Positions 34,963-44,091 of a DNA stretch of 64,000 nucleotides are shown here, piece after piece. Positions within the stretch are counted from its first letter, which is position 1, and the number at the start of each line of letters is the position of its first letter. Origin of the DNA: Acidiflorens sp963841945 (GTDB lineage Bacteria; Acidobacteriota; Terriglobia; Terriglobales; Acidobacteriaceae); NCBI GenBank assembly GCA_963841945.1, contig CAWJFC010000024.1, positions 7,657 through 71,656 of the forward strand. The letters run 5' to 3'. A program made the translations under genes and the position numbers. A model generated the notes under the pieces. That model searched no databases, was not told the DNA's origin, and saw only the letters and a program-made list of their open reading frames with translations.

Positions 34963-35609
34963 GCGAAGAAAAATCGCAATCGTCAGCAACAGGCGGGAAG
35001 CAACGAGTTCTGGTCAACGTGATTCTCGACAAGTCCGGTTCGATGGCAACGAAAGTCCAAGATGTAATCGGAGGCTTTAATCTTTACATTGACGAATTGG
35101 CGAAGGAGCGGGCTGTGGAATATGGACTGACGCTAACGCTATTCGATACCGCGGTCGCAATGAAATACCGGTGCGCACCGCTCACCGACGTAGCCAAACT
35201 CGATCAATCGAGTTACAAGCCCAACGGAAATACGGCGCTGTTTGACGCGATTGGGAACACGGTGCAGACGGTAAACACGGACGGCTTCGACAAGGTGATC
35301 ACGGTCATCATGACGGACGGCGAAGAGAATTCGTCGCGGGAATGGACGTTGCCAGGGATTCGAGATGTGATCCGCGCCAAGGAGAAGGAGGGCAACTGGA
35401 CCTTTGTGTTTCTTGGAGCCAACCTGGACGCTTTCGCCCAAGGTAAGAGCCTGGGCGTACCGGCTTTCAATGCCCAGCAGTACGACGCCGGAAACTATGC
35501 AGCATTGTTCACCAGTCTGTCCGCGCGCACGAATGCGCTGTCGTCAGCGCCGGAAAAAGCTAGTCGCAGTTTTTTCAAGAAAGAAGCGGGGGACGAGAAA
35601 GCTTCGTAG
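34959..35609 (+). CDS. von Willebrand factor type A domain protein
   Basis: A 216-residue cytosolic VWA protein with a complete metal-ion-dependent adhesion site: VILDKSGSM (DxSxS), the conserved Thr region NGNTALFDAIGNTV, and VIMTDGEENSS. The C-terminal tail is basic and lacks a membrane segment. VWA proteins scaffold partners such as AAA ATPases or phosphatases, but none lies here. It is translationally coupled to the helix-turn-helix gene upstream and convergent with ccmE. Confidence 0.85.
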   Translation: MSEEKSQSSATGGKQRVLVNVILDKSGSMATKVQDVIGGFNLYIDELAKERAVEYGLTLTLFDTAVAMKYRCAPLTDVAKLDQSSYKPNGNTALFDAIGNTVQTVNTDGFDKVITVIMTDGEENSSREWTLPGIRDVIRAKEKEGNWTFVFLGANLDAFAQGKSLGVPAFNAQQYDAGNYAALFTSLSARTNALSSAPEKASRSFFKKEAGDEKAS

Positions 35610-35623
35610 GGAAGAGGATCGAA

Positions 35624-36073
35624 CTAGGACATTCCCTTGGCTGCTTCGGCAGGCGGAGTCGCGCCGGGCTGGCCTTGTTGCGGCGCGTACTTCGAGGCGC
35701 ACTTGGCTTGCAACTGCTTGGCGTGGAAGACGCCATCACGGCCGAAGCTGCCATCGGCGAGTGCTTGCGAATCGTCTTTGAAGGTGTCGGGCGGGGCCTC
35801 GGTTCCGGTGTAGGAGACGGGCAGCGTAAGCTCATTTTCCTTGAGCATGAAGTCGACGCGGGTTCCGGTGCGCTTGATGGAGCCGGGCACGACGTTGCCA
35901 GCCACGCGCAGGCGCTTGGAATAGGCTTCATTGCCCATGCCATTCAGTTCTTTAATGGTGACGTAATAGCTCTTGCTGTCCTGCACGCCGGTGTAGGCGA
36001 GGTAGCCGAGCGCGCACAGAATAACGACGGTGACCCCACCGAACTTAAGATACTTGCTGGCTTCCGACGACAT
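35624..36073 (-). CDS. ccmE: Cytochrome c maturation haem chaperone CcmE, cysteine-type
   Basis: A 149-residue protein with an N-terminal membrane anchor (residues 10-28) and a periplasmic OB-fold (YVTIKELNGMGNEAYSKRLRVAGNVVPGSI, DFMLKENELTLPVSYTG, GVFHAKQLQAKCASKYAP). The haem-attachment site is C125-x3-Y129, not the H-x3-Y of the E. coli type. Cysteine-type CcmE is known from some deltaproteobacteria and archaea. The rest of the ccm genes are 6 kb downstream on the same strand, with the IS1595 transposon and the HTH/VWA unit between. Confidence 0.92.
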   Translation of the reverse strand: MSSEASKYLKFGGVTVVILCALGYLAYTGVQDSKSYYVTIKELNGMGNEAYSKRLRVAGNVVPGSIKRTGTRVDFMLKENELTLPVSYTGTEAPPDTFKDDSQALADGSFGRDGVFHAKQLQAKCASKYAPQQGQPGATPPAEAAKGMS

Positions 36074-36646
36074 GACCGCACCTCACCCTTACCAAAGCTA
36101 TACCAAGTCCGGGGCCGCGGCAACTAACGAATCGACGTGCCGGGTACGCGGTTGGACTGCGGGCGGAAATTTCCTTCTTTTCCGCGGATTAACACGGATT
36201 TCGCGGATCGAATCTTCTTTCTTCTTTTCTCTTTCTCTTGCGTCCGCTGAATCGGTGTCGCTCCGTGGCAGAAGGAGATTGGACTAAATGCCTGGCTGGA
36301 CGACGGCGAACAAAGCACGAACAAAATAAAGTTGGTTCTTGGGCTGTCGCGAAAGGGGGATCGGGGATTTTCGTTGGTGGGATGTTTACTGTCTGGTTGT
36401 GGGTCTGGCTGCTTGGGCTTCATTTGACATAGTAAATGCTGGGGTTAGCGGGGGTTGGTGGTTCGCGGCTTTAGAATTAGGTAGTTACGCGGAAGTATCT
36501 TGGAGTAATGGAGTTACTGGCTTTGGTTAGCTCCGCTTACTGCGGTTTAGTGGGTGTCTACGGGTGGATTTTGTCAAGTTGACAGGGTGTGCATTGGAGG
36601 CGTGTCTACTCGAGCCGAAATAAAGCTTGATGGAACACAAGCCAAT
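36074..36646. other. Intergenic region, no gene seen
   Basis: These 573 bases between ccmE and the Ntn-like gene hold no frame with a ribosome-binding site. A pyrimidine-rich tract (TTTCTTCTTTTCTCTTTCTCTT) lies around 36210-36238. Nothing else was recognised. Confidence 0.45.
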
Positions 36647-38068
36647 CTACCGGGGAATCGGAAGGGAGATACTCGCGCCCTTTCTCTGATACTGAACCGG
36701 GCTCCCTATGGTGTCCTTATCCAATGTAATGCTCTTTACGTCCACCTTGCGGCAATTCGATGCAACGTCCGGGATGTCCAAGACAACGCCCTCGGGTACT
36801 TCCACTGCACAATTCTTCAGGGAGGATTTGAAAATGAAGGGCGTTTTCTTCCCCGCGTACTTGAATATTACTCCGTCAAAGTCACTTCGGATAAAGTAGT
36901 TATTGTCGAGAGAGACAGACACGTCACTGAACGTGCAACCGAGAAAGAACTGAGGAATCACTTCGTCCAGAGAATGTGTGAAGTCCTCGCGGAACGAGCC
37001 GTCTAGGCAGGGCCCGTTGGCTCGGCGATCGTTTGTGACGTAATCGAAGCATGAGTTCATCAAAAAACGAGACGCCAACTGCTTATCCGTGGGCAATCTG
37101 CTGAGGCCCGCTATGACTGGCTGACCCTTAACCGGGAATATGCCGATCTGGTCTGGTCCACCTACCAACCAGGTCGATTTCTTAGTTTCCCGCAATATGG
37201 CTCGCGCAAGATCATCCAACTCTCCCAGTGACATCGAGTCCCTGCCCGAGGGACCAGCGTTCAACTTTCGGTAATACCGCTTAATGATCGGATCGGAGCT
37301 TTTGTACGTGCCCCCCAATATTTGAAATGCGATGTCATTTATTCCCTCAGCAACGGGATAGAAGCGATCGACAACATCTCCCGGTGTGCGCGACACGCGG
37401 TATACCGGCACGGGAACATGATGGTTTGTATACATCCATGTCACGTTAAAATACTGTTGTTGGATGAAAACTCTGCCGTGATCGTCGATCGATGCCCACG
37501 AAGCCGTGAGACGCATTTGATCTGGCGAGAACTGCTCGGGATCATAAAGGGAGGCCACGGCCGTTAGGGCCGGGGGTAGATTGAACAATCCAGAAACTGG
37601 ACCTGACATCTCCTCTGGCGCGCAAATCACCTTTGCGGTGGGCGCGGGCCCGGTGGTGACTTGGAATATTTTTTGTCCGCACGGGCTGAAATTCTGGCGA
37701 AGAACAGACGCGACCATTAGATCAAGAGGACTACGAGTCGTGGCCCGACCAGCCGCGAAGCCAGCGATTACCATTGCGGAATGCTTCCCCGTTCTGAAGA
37801 GCTTTTGACTGTCGTCGCAGTAGCGTCGTTTTGGTAGCCCCGGTCTGCATTCGAATGGCTGGAGGCTTGACATTCTGCTATCTGTAGCGACGACAAACCC
37901 GTTTTTGTCGGCCAGTATTAGATTCAGTGTACCGGACGCGAGCGACGCACTATAGGCGTCTGTTATCTCTTGTCCGACCGCAGGGAGGGCGAGGAAGACA
38001 CACACCAGCGCAGCATGTAGCGCGAAAACCAAACAGCAACAGATGTTGTAGCTGGGTTGAATCTGCAT
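36647..38068 (-). CDS. Secreted protein with N-terminal proteasome/Ntn-hydrolase-like segment
   Basis: A 473-residue protein with a signal peptide (LVCVFLALPAVGQ, cleaved near residue 32). The mature N-terminus soon reads SGTLNLILADKNGFVVATDSRM, which resembles the first strands of proteasome-type Ntn hydrolases (T-x-L/V-x-AxKdGvVlAaDsR). Later it has a helix-rich segment (SLGELDDLARAILRETKKSTWLVGGPDQIGIFPV) also seen in that superfamily's outer layer. The C-terminal third is beta-rich and unrecognised. Whether it self-processes to a Thr nucleophile is unknown. It is a single gene, not clearly in an operon. Confidence 0.65.
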   Translation of the reverse strand: MQIQPSYNICCCLVFALHAALVCVFLALPAVGQEITDAYSASLASGTLNLILADKNGFVVATDSRMSSLQPFECRPGLPKRRYCDDSQKLFRTGKHSAMVIAGFAAGRATTRSPLDLMVASVLRQNFSPCGQKIFQVTTGPAPTAKVICAPEEMSGPVSGLFNLPPALTAVASLYDPEQFSPDQMRLTASWASIDDHGRVFIQQQYFNVTWMYTNHHVPVPVYRVSRTPGDVVDRFYPVAEGINDIAFQILGGTYKSSDPIIKRYYRKLNAGPSGRDSMSLGELDDLARAILRETKKSTWLVGGPDQIGIFPVKGQPVIAGLSRLPTDKQLASRFLMNSCFDYVTNDRRANGPCLDGSFREDFTHSLDEVIPQFFLGCTFSDVSVSLDNNYFIRSDFDGVIFKYAGKKTPFIFKSSLKNCAVEVPEGVVLDIPDVASNCRKVDVKSITLDKDTIGSPVQYQRKGASISLPIPR

Positions 38069-38687
38069 ACTTTATTCTAGAACGCTTTTCGAGAGGATTC
38101 TTGCGGGCGTTACTCGCCGTAGGGATGCCGAGCGCGAGCCAACTATGATGAGTTTGTTTCCGCTGTGGGGCGGAGAACTCCGTTGCGAGAATTCCCTGCG
38201 GCGGCTTTGCCGGGGATGAGAGTACAGGGGTGCTTCGACGACGTGCTGCTCGCTTCGCTTCTCGGCACTTTGCTCAGGATGACATGGTTTAAGAGGGAGA
38301 TGAGGGATGCGGATCCCTTCTCTTCGGTCCGGAGTGCGCCAGGGCTGCGGATGCGGATCTTGAATATCTTTGATTGATCGTGCGTGGGCCCTCAGGGGCT
38401 GAAGCCCGCCATTACTGCCGGCTCAAACTGGCACGACTGAAGTCGTGCCCTTCCCGGAAGTTTGCCTTCTGCGTCCAGGGCAGCGCTGACGCGCTGCTCC
38501 GGCGCCCAAACGCACATGGGGCCCGGCGTCGTCTGCGGGGACGGCTCTGTGCTGGTGGCGGCGAACTGCAGATCCCTCGCGTTGCTCGGGATGACAAGAC
38601 TAGAAAGAGTTGGAGTGCGGATGCGTCTGGGGTGGTGGGTGAGTCTGGGTGGGGGATGCGTTTGATTGGATCGCGGAATGAGTCCGA
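38069..38687. other. Non-coding region with palindromic repeats upstream of hutU
   Basis: No gene is visible. The stretch is a patchwork of repeat-like pieces: two phrases of the type TTGCTC(A/G)GGATGACA (38271-38283 and 38584-38596) and the paired palindromes listed separately. Such patches recur between genes in Acidobacteriota. Confidence 0.5.
38396..38449. repeat. Pair of REP-like palindromes
   Basis: GGGCT-GA-AGCCC (38396-38407) is followed by GGCACGACT-GA-AGTCGTGCC (38430-38449). Both are perfect hairpins closed by the same CTGAAG tip, resembling dispersed palindromic elements. Confidence 0.6.
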
Positions 38688-40466
38688 TTGATGATTTTGC
38701 CTCCTGCGGACTACCATATTTTTATGCCTGTCGAAACTGAAGTTCCCGGCTCCGGTATCAATCACTCCGTCAGTTCTAGCTCTGCTAGCTCCAGCTCTGC
38801 TAATTCGAACGCCTCCAAACCTAATATTCGCGCGCCGCGCGGGTCTGCGCTTTCCTGCAAAGGATGGCAGCAGGAGGCGGCTATGCGGATGCTTATGAAT
38901 AATCTGGATGAAGAGGTGGCGGAGAGGCCGCAGGATCTTGTCGTCTATGGCGGAACGGGGAAGGCGGCGCGGAATTGGGATTGCTATCACGCGATTGTGC
39001 GAGCGCTCAAGGCGCTGGAGAACGACGAGACTTTGCTGGTGCAGTCGGGGAAGCCGGTGGGCGTTTTCAAGACGCATGAGTATGCTCCGCGGGTGCTGAT
39101 TGCGAATTCGAATCTGGTTGGTCATTTTTCGAACTGGGAGAAGTTCAACGAACTGGAGCGGGCCGGGCTGATGATGTATGGGCAGATGACGGCCGGCTCG
39201 TGGATTTATATCGGGTCGCAGGGGATTGTGCAGGGGACTTATGAGACGTTTAATGCCGCGGGGGATAAGCATTTTGGCGGCGATCTTTCAGGCAAGCTGA
39301 TCGTTTCGGGCGGCATGGGCGGGATGGGTGGCGCGCAGCCTTTGGCCGCGACTATGACGGGCGCGGCGTTCCTGGGGATCGATGTCGATCCGGAACGTAT
39401 CAAGAAGAGGCTGAAGACGGGGTATTGCGATTTTCTGGTTAATACTTTGGATGAGGCGCTGCGCATTCTCAAGAATGCTGTGCGCAAAAAAGAGAGTGTT
39501 TCGGTCGGGCTGGTGGGCAATTGCGCGGATGTTATTCCGGAGCTGGCCGAGCGCGGCGTGGTGCCGGATATTTTGACGGACCAGACGTCGGCGCACGATC
39601 CGCTGAATGGATATGTGCCGAACGGGATGACGCTGGAAGCGGCGCTGGAGTTGCGGGCGAGGGATCCGCGGGAGTATCAAGAGCGGTCGCTGGATGCGAT
39701 GGCGCGGCATGTGGAGGCGATGCTGCGGCTGCAGAAGATGGGGTCGGTGACGTTTGATTATGGAAATAATATTCGGACGTTCGCGTTTCAGCGCGGCGTG
39801 AAGAACGCGTACGACTTTCCGGGATTTGTCCCTGCGTATATTCGTCCCTTGTTTTGCGAGGGGCGCGGGCCGTTCCGGTGGGCGGCGCTATCGGGCGAGG
39901 CTTCGGATATTGCGGTGACGGATGAATTGGTGTTGGAGTTGTTTCCGGAGAATCGCAGTTTGCGGCGATGGATTGAGCTGGCGCGGAAGCGGATTAAGTT
40001 TCAGGGATTGCCGGCGCGGATTTGCTGGCTGGGATATGGCGAGCGGGCGCGGTTTGGACTGGCGATTAACGATCTGGTGAAGTCGGGGAAGATCAAGGCG
40101 CCGATTGTGATTGGGCGCGATCATCTGGATTGCGGGTCGGTGGCGTCGCCGTTTCGCGAGACGGAGAGCATGAAAGATGGCTCGGACGCGGTAGCGGATT
40201 GGCCTCTGCTGAATGCTTTGGTGAATACGGCGGCAGGGGCGTCGTGGGTGTCGATTCATAATGGCGGAGGAGTTGGGATTGGATATTCGTTGCACGCGGG
40301 ACAGGTCACCGTGGCGGATGGGACGGAGATGATGGCTCGGCGGATTGAGCGGGTGCTGACCACCGATCCGGGGATGGGCGTGATTCGGCATGTGGACGCG
40401 GGGTATGAGGAGGCAAAGGAGTTTGCGGGGAAGAACGGGGTTAGGGTGCCGATGGCGCAACCATGA
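38688..40466 (+). CDS. hutU: Urocanate hydratase
   Basis: A 592-residue enzyme converting urocanate to imidazolonepropionate with tightly bound NAD as electrophile, the second step of histidine degradation. Family segments are PQDLVVYGGTGKAARNWDCYHAIVRAL, GSWIYIGSQGIVQGTYETF, the NAD motif SGGMGGMGGAQPLAATMTGA, and GRDHLDCGSVASPFRETE with the conserved Cys/His region. The N-terminus carries an unusual serine-rich run (SSSSASSSSANSNAS). The start may be TTG 38688 or ATG 38724. hutI follows 87 bases downstream; hutH is not in the window. Confidence 0.96.
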   Translation: MMILPPADYHIFMPVETEVPGSGINHSVSSSSASSSSANSNASKPNIRAPRGSALSCKGWQQEAAMRMLMNNLDEEVAERPQDLVVYGGTGKAARNWDCYHAIVRALKALENDETLLVQSGKPVGVFKTHEYAPRVLIANSNLVGHFSNWEKFNELERAGLMMYGQMTAGSWIYIGSQGIVQGTYETFNAAGDKHFGGDLSGKLIVSGGMGGMGGAQPLAATMTGAAFLGIDVDPERIKKRLKTGYCDFLVNTLDEALRILKNAVRKKESVSVGLVGNCADVIPELAERGVVPDILTDQTSAHDPLNGYVPNGMTLEAALELRARDPREYQERSLDAMARHVEAMLRLQKMGSVTFDYGNNIRTFAFQRGVKNAYDFPGFVPAYIRPLFCEGRGPFRWAALSGEASDIAVTDELVLELFPENRSLRRWIELARKRIKFQGLPARICWLGYGERARFGLAINDLVKSGKIKAPIVIGRDHLDCGSVASPFRETESMKDGSDAVADWPLLNALVNTAAGASWVSIHNGGGVGIGYSLHAGQVTVADGTEMMARRIERVLTTDPGMGVIRHVDAGYEEAKEFAGKNGVRVPMAQP

Positions 40467-40553
40467 ACATCCACCACGGAGACACGGAGGCACGGAGGAA
40501 TACTGAGCTTCTTTGTGAGGGGAATTGGCTGGCGTTACTGCGCCGGAGTCTGA

Positions 40554-41831
40554 ATGCGTAAGCTACCAGCGCTGTTGCTCGCCAACATTGGACAGCTTCT
40601 GACCTTGCGGTCTGCCTCCGCCGGTCCGCGGCGTGGGGCTTCGCTTTCTGAGCTTGGCATTATTAATGATGCGGCGGTGCTTTGCGTTGGCGGCAAGATT
40701 GTTTCTGTGGGGAGGACGCAAGACGCGCTGCGCGATCCGTGGATCAAGAAGAATCGCACGCGCGTTGTGGAGATCGATTGCCGCGGGCGGGTTGTGCTGC
40801 CGGGATTCGTCGACTCGCACACGCACCCGGTGTTTGCCGCGCCGCGACTGATCGATTTTGAGAAGCGCATTGCGGGCGCGAGTTATGAAGAGATTGCCGA
40901 GGCTGGCGGGGGGATCCGGTCGAGCATTGAGGGCGTGCGCACGGCTGGGAAGGGCGCGCTTACGGAAAAGGTTCTTGCCATATTCGGAGATATGGCCCGG
41001 CAGGGAACGACTACGGTGGAGGCGAAGTCGGGATATGGATTGAGTTTCGAATCGGAATTGAAGTCGCTGGAGGCGATTCGAAGTGCTGGGCAGAAGTGGC
41101 CAGGGACGGTGGTTCCGACGTTTCTGGGAGCGCACGCGGTTCCGCCGGAGTTTCGCGGGCGGGCGGACGAATACGTCGAAGTGGTTTGCCGCGAGATGAT
41201 GCCTGCGGTTGTGAAGCGCAAGCTCGCGGCCTTTGCCGATGTCTTTTGCGATCGCGGAGCGTTTAGCGCGGAAGAGACTGAACAGATCTTTCAGGCAGCG
41301 CGAGACAACGGGCTCGCCTTACGCGCGCATGTCGGGCAGCTCAGCGAGACGCGCCTCGAAGCATTTTTGCGATTCGATCCTGCGTCGCTCGACCACATGG
41401 ATTACGTGAATGATGCCGACCTGCCGGCGCTGGCGCGGAGCAGCACGATTGCGACATTCGTTCCGGGGGCGAATTATTTTCTTGGACTCTCTCGATATCC
41501 GAACGCGCGAAAGTTGATTGAAGCGGGAGTCGCGGTTGCGCTGGCCACCGACTACAACCCGGGATCGTCGCCGACGCTCAGTATGCCCATGGCGATGTCG
41601 CTGGCGTGCACGCATATGAAGATGACGCCGGCGGAGGCGATCGGCGCGGCGACCATCAATGGCGCATGGGCATTGCGCATGGCTGAACAGAAGGGGACGA
41701 TTGAGGCGGGCAAAGATGCGGACCTCGCAGTATTCGACGTGAAAGACTATCGCGAGATTCCATACTGGTTTGGGGTCAATGGCTGCGCGCTGACAGTTCT
41801 GAACGGTGGTTGGAACGGGACTGTGCTCTGA
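40554..41831 (+). CDS. hutI: Imidazolonepropionase
   Basis: A 425-residue amidohydrolase opening imidazolonepropionate to formiminoglutamate, the third step of histidine degradation. Metal-site motifs are GFVDSHTHPVFA (HxH), TVEAKSGYGLSFESELKSL, PTFLGAHAVPPEF, LRAHVGQLS, SLDHMDYV and VALATDYNPGSSPTLSMP, all typical of HutI. GGAG lies upstream of ATG 40554. It forms a hut unit with hutU; no HutC-type regulator is nearby. Confidence 0.97.
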   Translation: MRKLPALLLANIGQLLTLRSASAGPRRGASLSELGIINDAAVLCVGGKIVSVGRTQDALRDPWIKKNRTRVVEIDCRGRVVLPGFVDSHTHPVFAAPRLIDFEKRIAGASYEEIAEAGGGIRSSIEGVRTAGKGALTEKVLAIFGDMARQGTTTVEAKSGYGLSFESELKSLEAIRSAGQKWPGTVVPTFLGAHAVPPEFRGRADEYVEVVCREMMPAVVKRKLAAFADVFCDRGAFSAEETEQIFQAARDNGLALRAHVGQLSETRLEAFLRFDPASLDHMDYVNDADLPALARSSTIATFVPGANYFLGLSRYPNARKLIEAGVAVALATDYNPGSSPTLSMPMAMSLACTHMKMTPAEAIGAATINGAWALRMAEQKGTIEAGKDADLAVFDVKDYREIPYWFGVNGCALTVLNGGWNGTVL

Positions 41832-42143
41832 TGGACTGTGCTCGGAGTGGATCTTGCTTTGAAGGGAACTGTGGTCGGACGGAGCCCTACGTAGCTATGT
41901 CGCGAGATTTTTCGCGAGCGGCTGAGCTCCAGCAGAGGCCGATCCGATGCGCAGTCAGGCTCGGAAGCAATTAGGACGGATTGGACTCGCGGATGCCGCA
42001 TTTGGAGCCGCGGCGCAGGGATTGTTATAATTCACAAGTTCCGTGCGCTCTCAGCGAATGGGCCGCCATCGGCCTCCCGCCGAAAAGCAAGGCGCAGCCG
42101 GCAGAAGAGAATCGCCGGTCCTTTGTGATGCGGAAAAAGAAGT
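41832..42143. other. Intergenic region before tRNA-Phe
   Basis: These 312 bases between hutI and the tRNA gene contain no supportable gene. The tRNA promoter must lie here but no clear -35/-10 pair was resolved. Confidence 0.4.
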
Positions 42144-42219
42144 GGCCAGGTAGCTCAGGTGGTAGAGCGCAGCCCTGAAAAGGCTGGCGTCGGCGGTTCA
42201 ACTCCGTCCCTGGCCACCA
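42144..42219 (+). tRNA. tRNA-Phe (GAA), with encoded CCA
   Basis: Cloverleaf read directly: acceptor GGCCAGG/CCTGGCC, D arm GCTC...GAGC, anticodon stem CAGCC/GGCTG with loop CTGAAAA (anticodon GAA), T arm GGCGG-TTCAACT-CCGTC, discriminator A and CCA at 42217-42219. Its 3' 45 bases are the left attachment site of the integrated element, which leaves the gene intact. Confidence 0.95.
42175..42219. repeat. attL, 45-bp core at the tRNA-Phe 3' end
   Basis: Bases from the anticodon loop (CTGAAAA) through the encoded CCA are repeated exactly at 60081-60125. This is the usual signature of tyrosine-integrase insertion into a tRNA gene. Confidence 0.93.
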
Positions 42220-42256
42220 CATTCCAAAGAACTTAGCACGAATCAGCAAAATCAGT

Positions 42257-43831
42257 TCAGTCCGCATTCAGTCCGTTCCCAGCGGGCTTACTGCCAAGAA
42301 TGGCCTGAAGCACTTCTCCTTGAGCTGTCATTCGGTCCGCGCTGACGCTGTGTGCATAGAGCTGCAACGTCGTCTTTACGTCCGAGTGTCGCAAGAGCGT
42401 CTGCACCGTCTTCGGGTCCGTTTTCGAGCGGACTAGAAATGATGCAAGCGAATGCCGGAGGTTGTGGAATCCGAACCGACATGGATCGTTTGCGGCGATG
42501 ACTCCCGCTTTGACCGCTGCTGGGCGGAGATAGTCTTCCACAAGCATGTTTGCTGCCCGCGGTTTCCTACCGCCCAGCTTGAGACTGGGAAAGACCCAGT
42601 TCTCCGGCTGCGGGTAGGGGGTTTGGTTTCGCCAAGCCTGCATGAACTCCGCAAGCAGCGGGTGCATCGGAACGGGAGCCTGGGACGCTTTGCTCTTGGG
42701 CGCCCCGATCCGTGCACATGTCCACGTGCGCCTGACATGAATGAGGGAGTTGTCGAAGTTCACGTCCCGCCACTGCAACCCCAAGCATTCGGAGATGCGT
42801 AGCCCCGTGCTCGCTGCGAGCAGTGTCAGTGTTCGTTCCGGTTCGGGCAGATCGACCAAAACAGCGAAGGCCTGCTCGGGACTCAGAATCACCGCTTCAT
42901 AGCCGCTGATGGTCTTGCACCGAACAAAGCGCAGCGGATTGCACTCGTCCCGGCGCGGAATGAGTCCGTAGCGCTGTCCGTGCTTATACACCAGCGACAT
43001 GACCCGCCTCATCTTGTCGAGAGTCGGGTTCTCCAGTTCTTGCTCTTCCTTCACGGCAGAGAGCCACTCTTCGACTTCGAGCGGCTGAATGCTGAGCGCG
43101 AAACGCTTGCCCCACCGTGGCAGCAGGCGATTGCGTAGCACTCTTTGGTACCCTGCAATGGTTGTGTAGGCTTTCGGATCGACAATCGCACTCCGCCGCT
43201 CACCGAGTTCGTTTTGCTGGTAGTGCTCAGCCAAGTCTGCGAAGGTCACGCGTTTCCGAAAGTCCGGTTTATTGATCTGGATCTGCTGCCGTTCCACTTC
43301 CGCCCAAGCCGAAGCCTTGGTCGGAAAGTCGCGCACGGTTCCAACCGCAACCTTTTGTTCGACCCGCTTGCCGTCGGATTCCCGAGTTGTGCGGAAAAAC
43401 AGCATCCAAGTTTCGCCCTCTTTGCGTCGTTCTTTCTTTAACCAACCACGTTGATGTCTCTGTGCCATTTTGGATTTCTCCTCTGGGCACGTGAGACTGC
43501 CGCTCGAATTGTACCCCGCCTGCGAACATAGGCGAGCAAGTTCCGAAAGGCGGAATCTCCACAGGTGGCGGAGGCCAGTGCCGAGCGGATAGCCCGGAAG
43601 AGCACCACGCCGTGCCAACTCAACGATGCGACGCGGACTCACCTGCAGAAATTCAGCCGCAGTGTCGGCGTCCACCAACGCCTCGATTTCGCCTTCGACG
43701 GGGACTTGATGGACGCGTTTATTGGAAAACGAGTCGGAAGTAGGAGGCTGGGATTGGGTATTCATACCTGGCTCCCGGCCGCCGGCTGGTGCGATAGGGC
43801 CGATGTTTCGGATTTCTTCGTGCGCTTCCAT
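42257..43831 (-). CDS. Tyrosine integrase with N-terminal excisionase-like HTH
   Basis: A 524-codon frame. Residues about 52-103 form a MerR/HTH_17-type helix-turn-helix (DADTAAEFLQVSPRRIVELARRG, RHLWRFRLSELARL) as in excisionases. From residue 122 it is a phage-type integrase: arm-binding region, SAM-like core domain, then the catalytic domain with Arg in STGLRISECLGL, H-x-x-R in HNLRHSLASF, LLRHSDVKTTLQ and the nucleophile Tyr in QLYAHS. An internal ATG at 43468 with AGAGGAG upstream could give a separate integrase of 403 residues; ATG 43765 is another possible start. It lies 37 bases from attL, pointing at the tRNA. Confidence 0.93.
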   Translation of the reverse strand: MEAHEEIRNIGPIAPAGGREPGMNTQSQPPTSDSFSNKRVHQVPVEGEIEALVDADTAAEFLQVSPRRIVELARRGALPGYPLGTGLRHLWRFRLSELARLCSQAGYNSSGSLTCPEEKSKMAQRHQRGWLKKERRKEGETWMLFFRTTRESDGKRVEQKVAVGTVRDFPTKASAWAEVERQQIQINKPDFRKRVTFADLAEHYQQNELGERRSAIVDPKAYTTIAGYQRVLRNRLLPRWGKRFALSIQPLEVEEWLSAVKEEQELENPTLDKMRRVMSLVYKHGQRYGLIPRRDECNPLRFVRCKTISGYEAVILSPEQAFAVLVDLPEPERTLTLLAASTGLRISECLGLQWRDVNFDNSLIHVRRTWTCARIGAPKSKASQAPVPMHPLLAEFMQAWRNQTPYPQPENWVFPSLKLGGRKPRAANMLVEDYLRPAAVKAGVIAANDPCRFGFHNLRHSLASFLVRSKTDPKTVQTLLRHSDVKTTLQLYAHSVSADRMTAQGEVLQAILGSKPAGNGLNAD

Positions 43832-44091
43832 GTGGGCGGCGTGGACTGGAACTGCGGAGGTTCAGTCAAGAACGACCGGAGGGAGCCGCGCCAGCGGTCT
43901 TGCCCTTTGACGGGTTCTTCGCAGTTCCGGTTTCGTCCACTTGGAAACGAAAGAAAGTGCCGGCTGCTCGGGATGTGGTTCGTGCGTCTCATGGTGCCGC
44001 GGGGTTCGCTTTCTGGATTTCGTGTTCGCAAGTTGACTCTGCGCTTATCGGCATCGTCTCGCGTGAAACTGTCATTGATTCCTGTTTAAGA

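Noticed and set aside
36554..37006. 150-codon plus-strand frame
   Set aside because: Mostly antisense to the secreted Ntn-like protein, without a ribosome-binding site.
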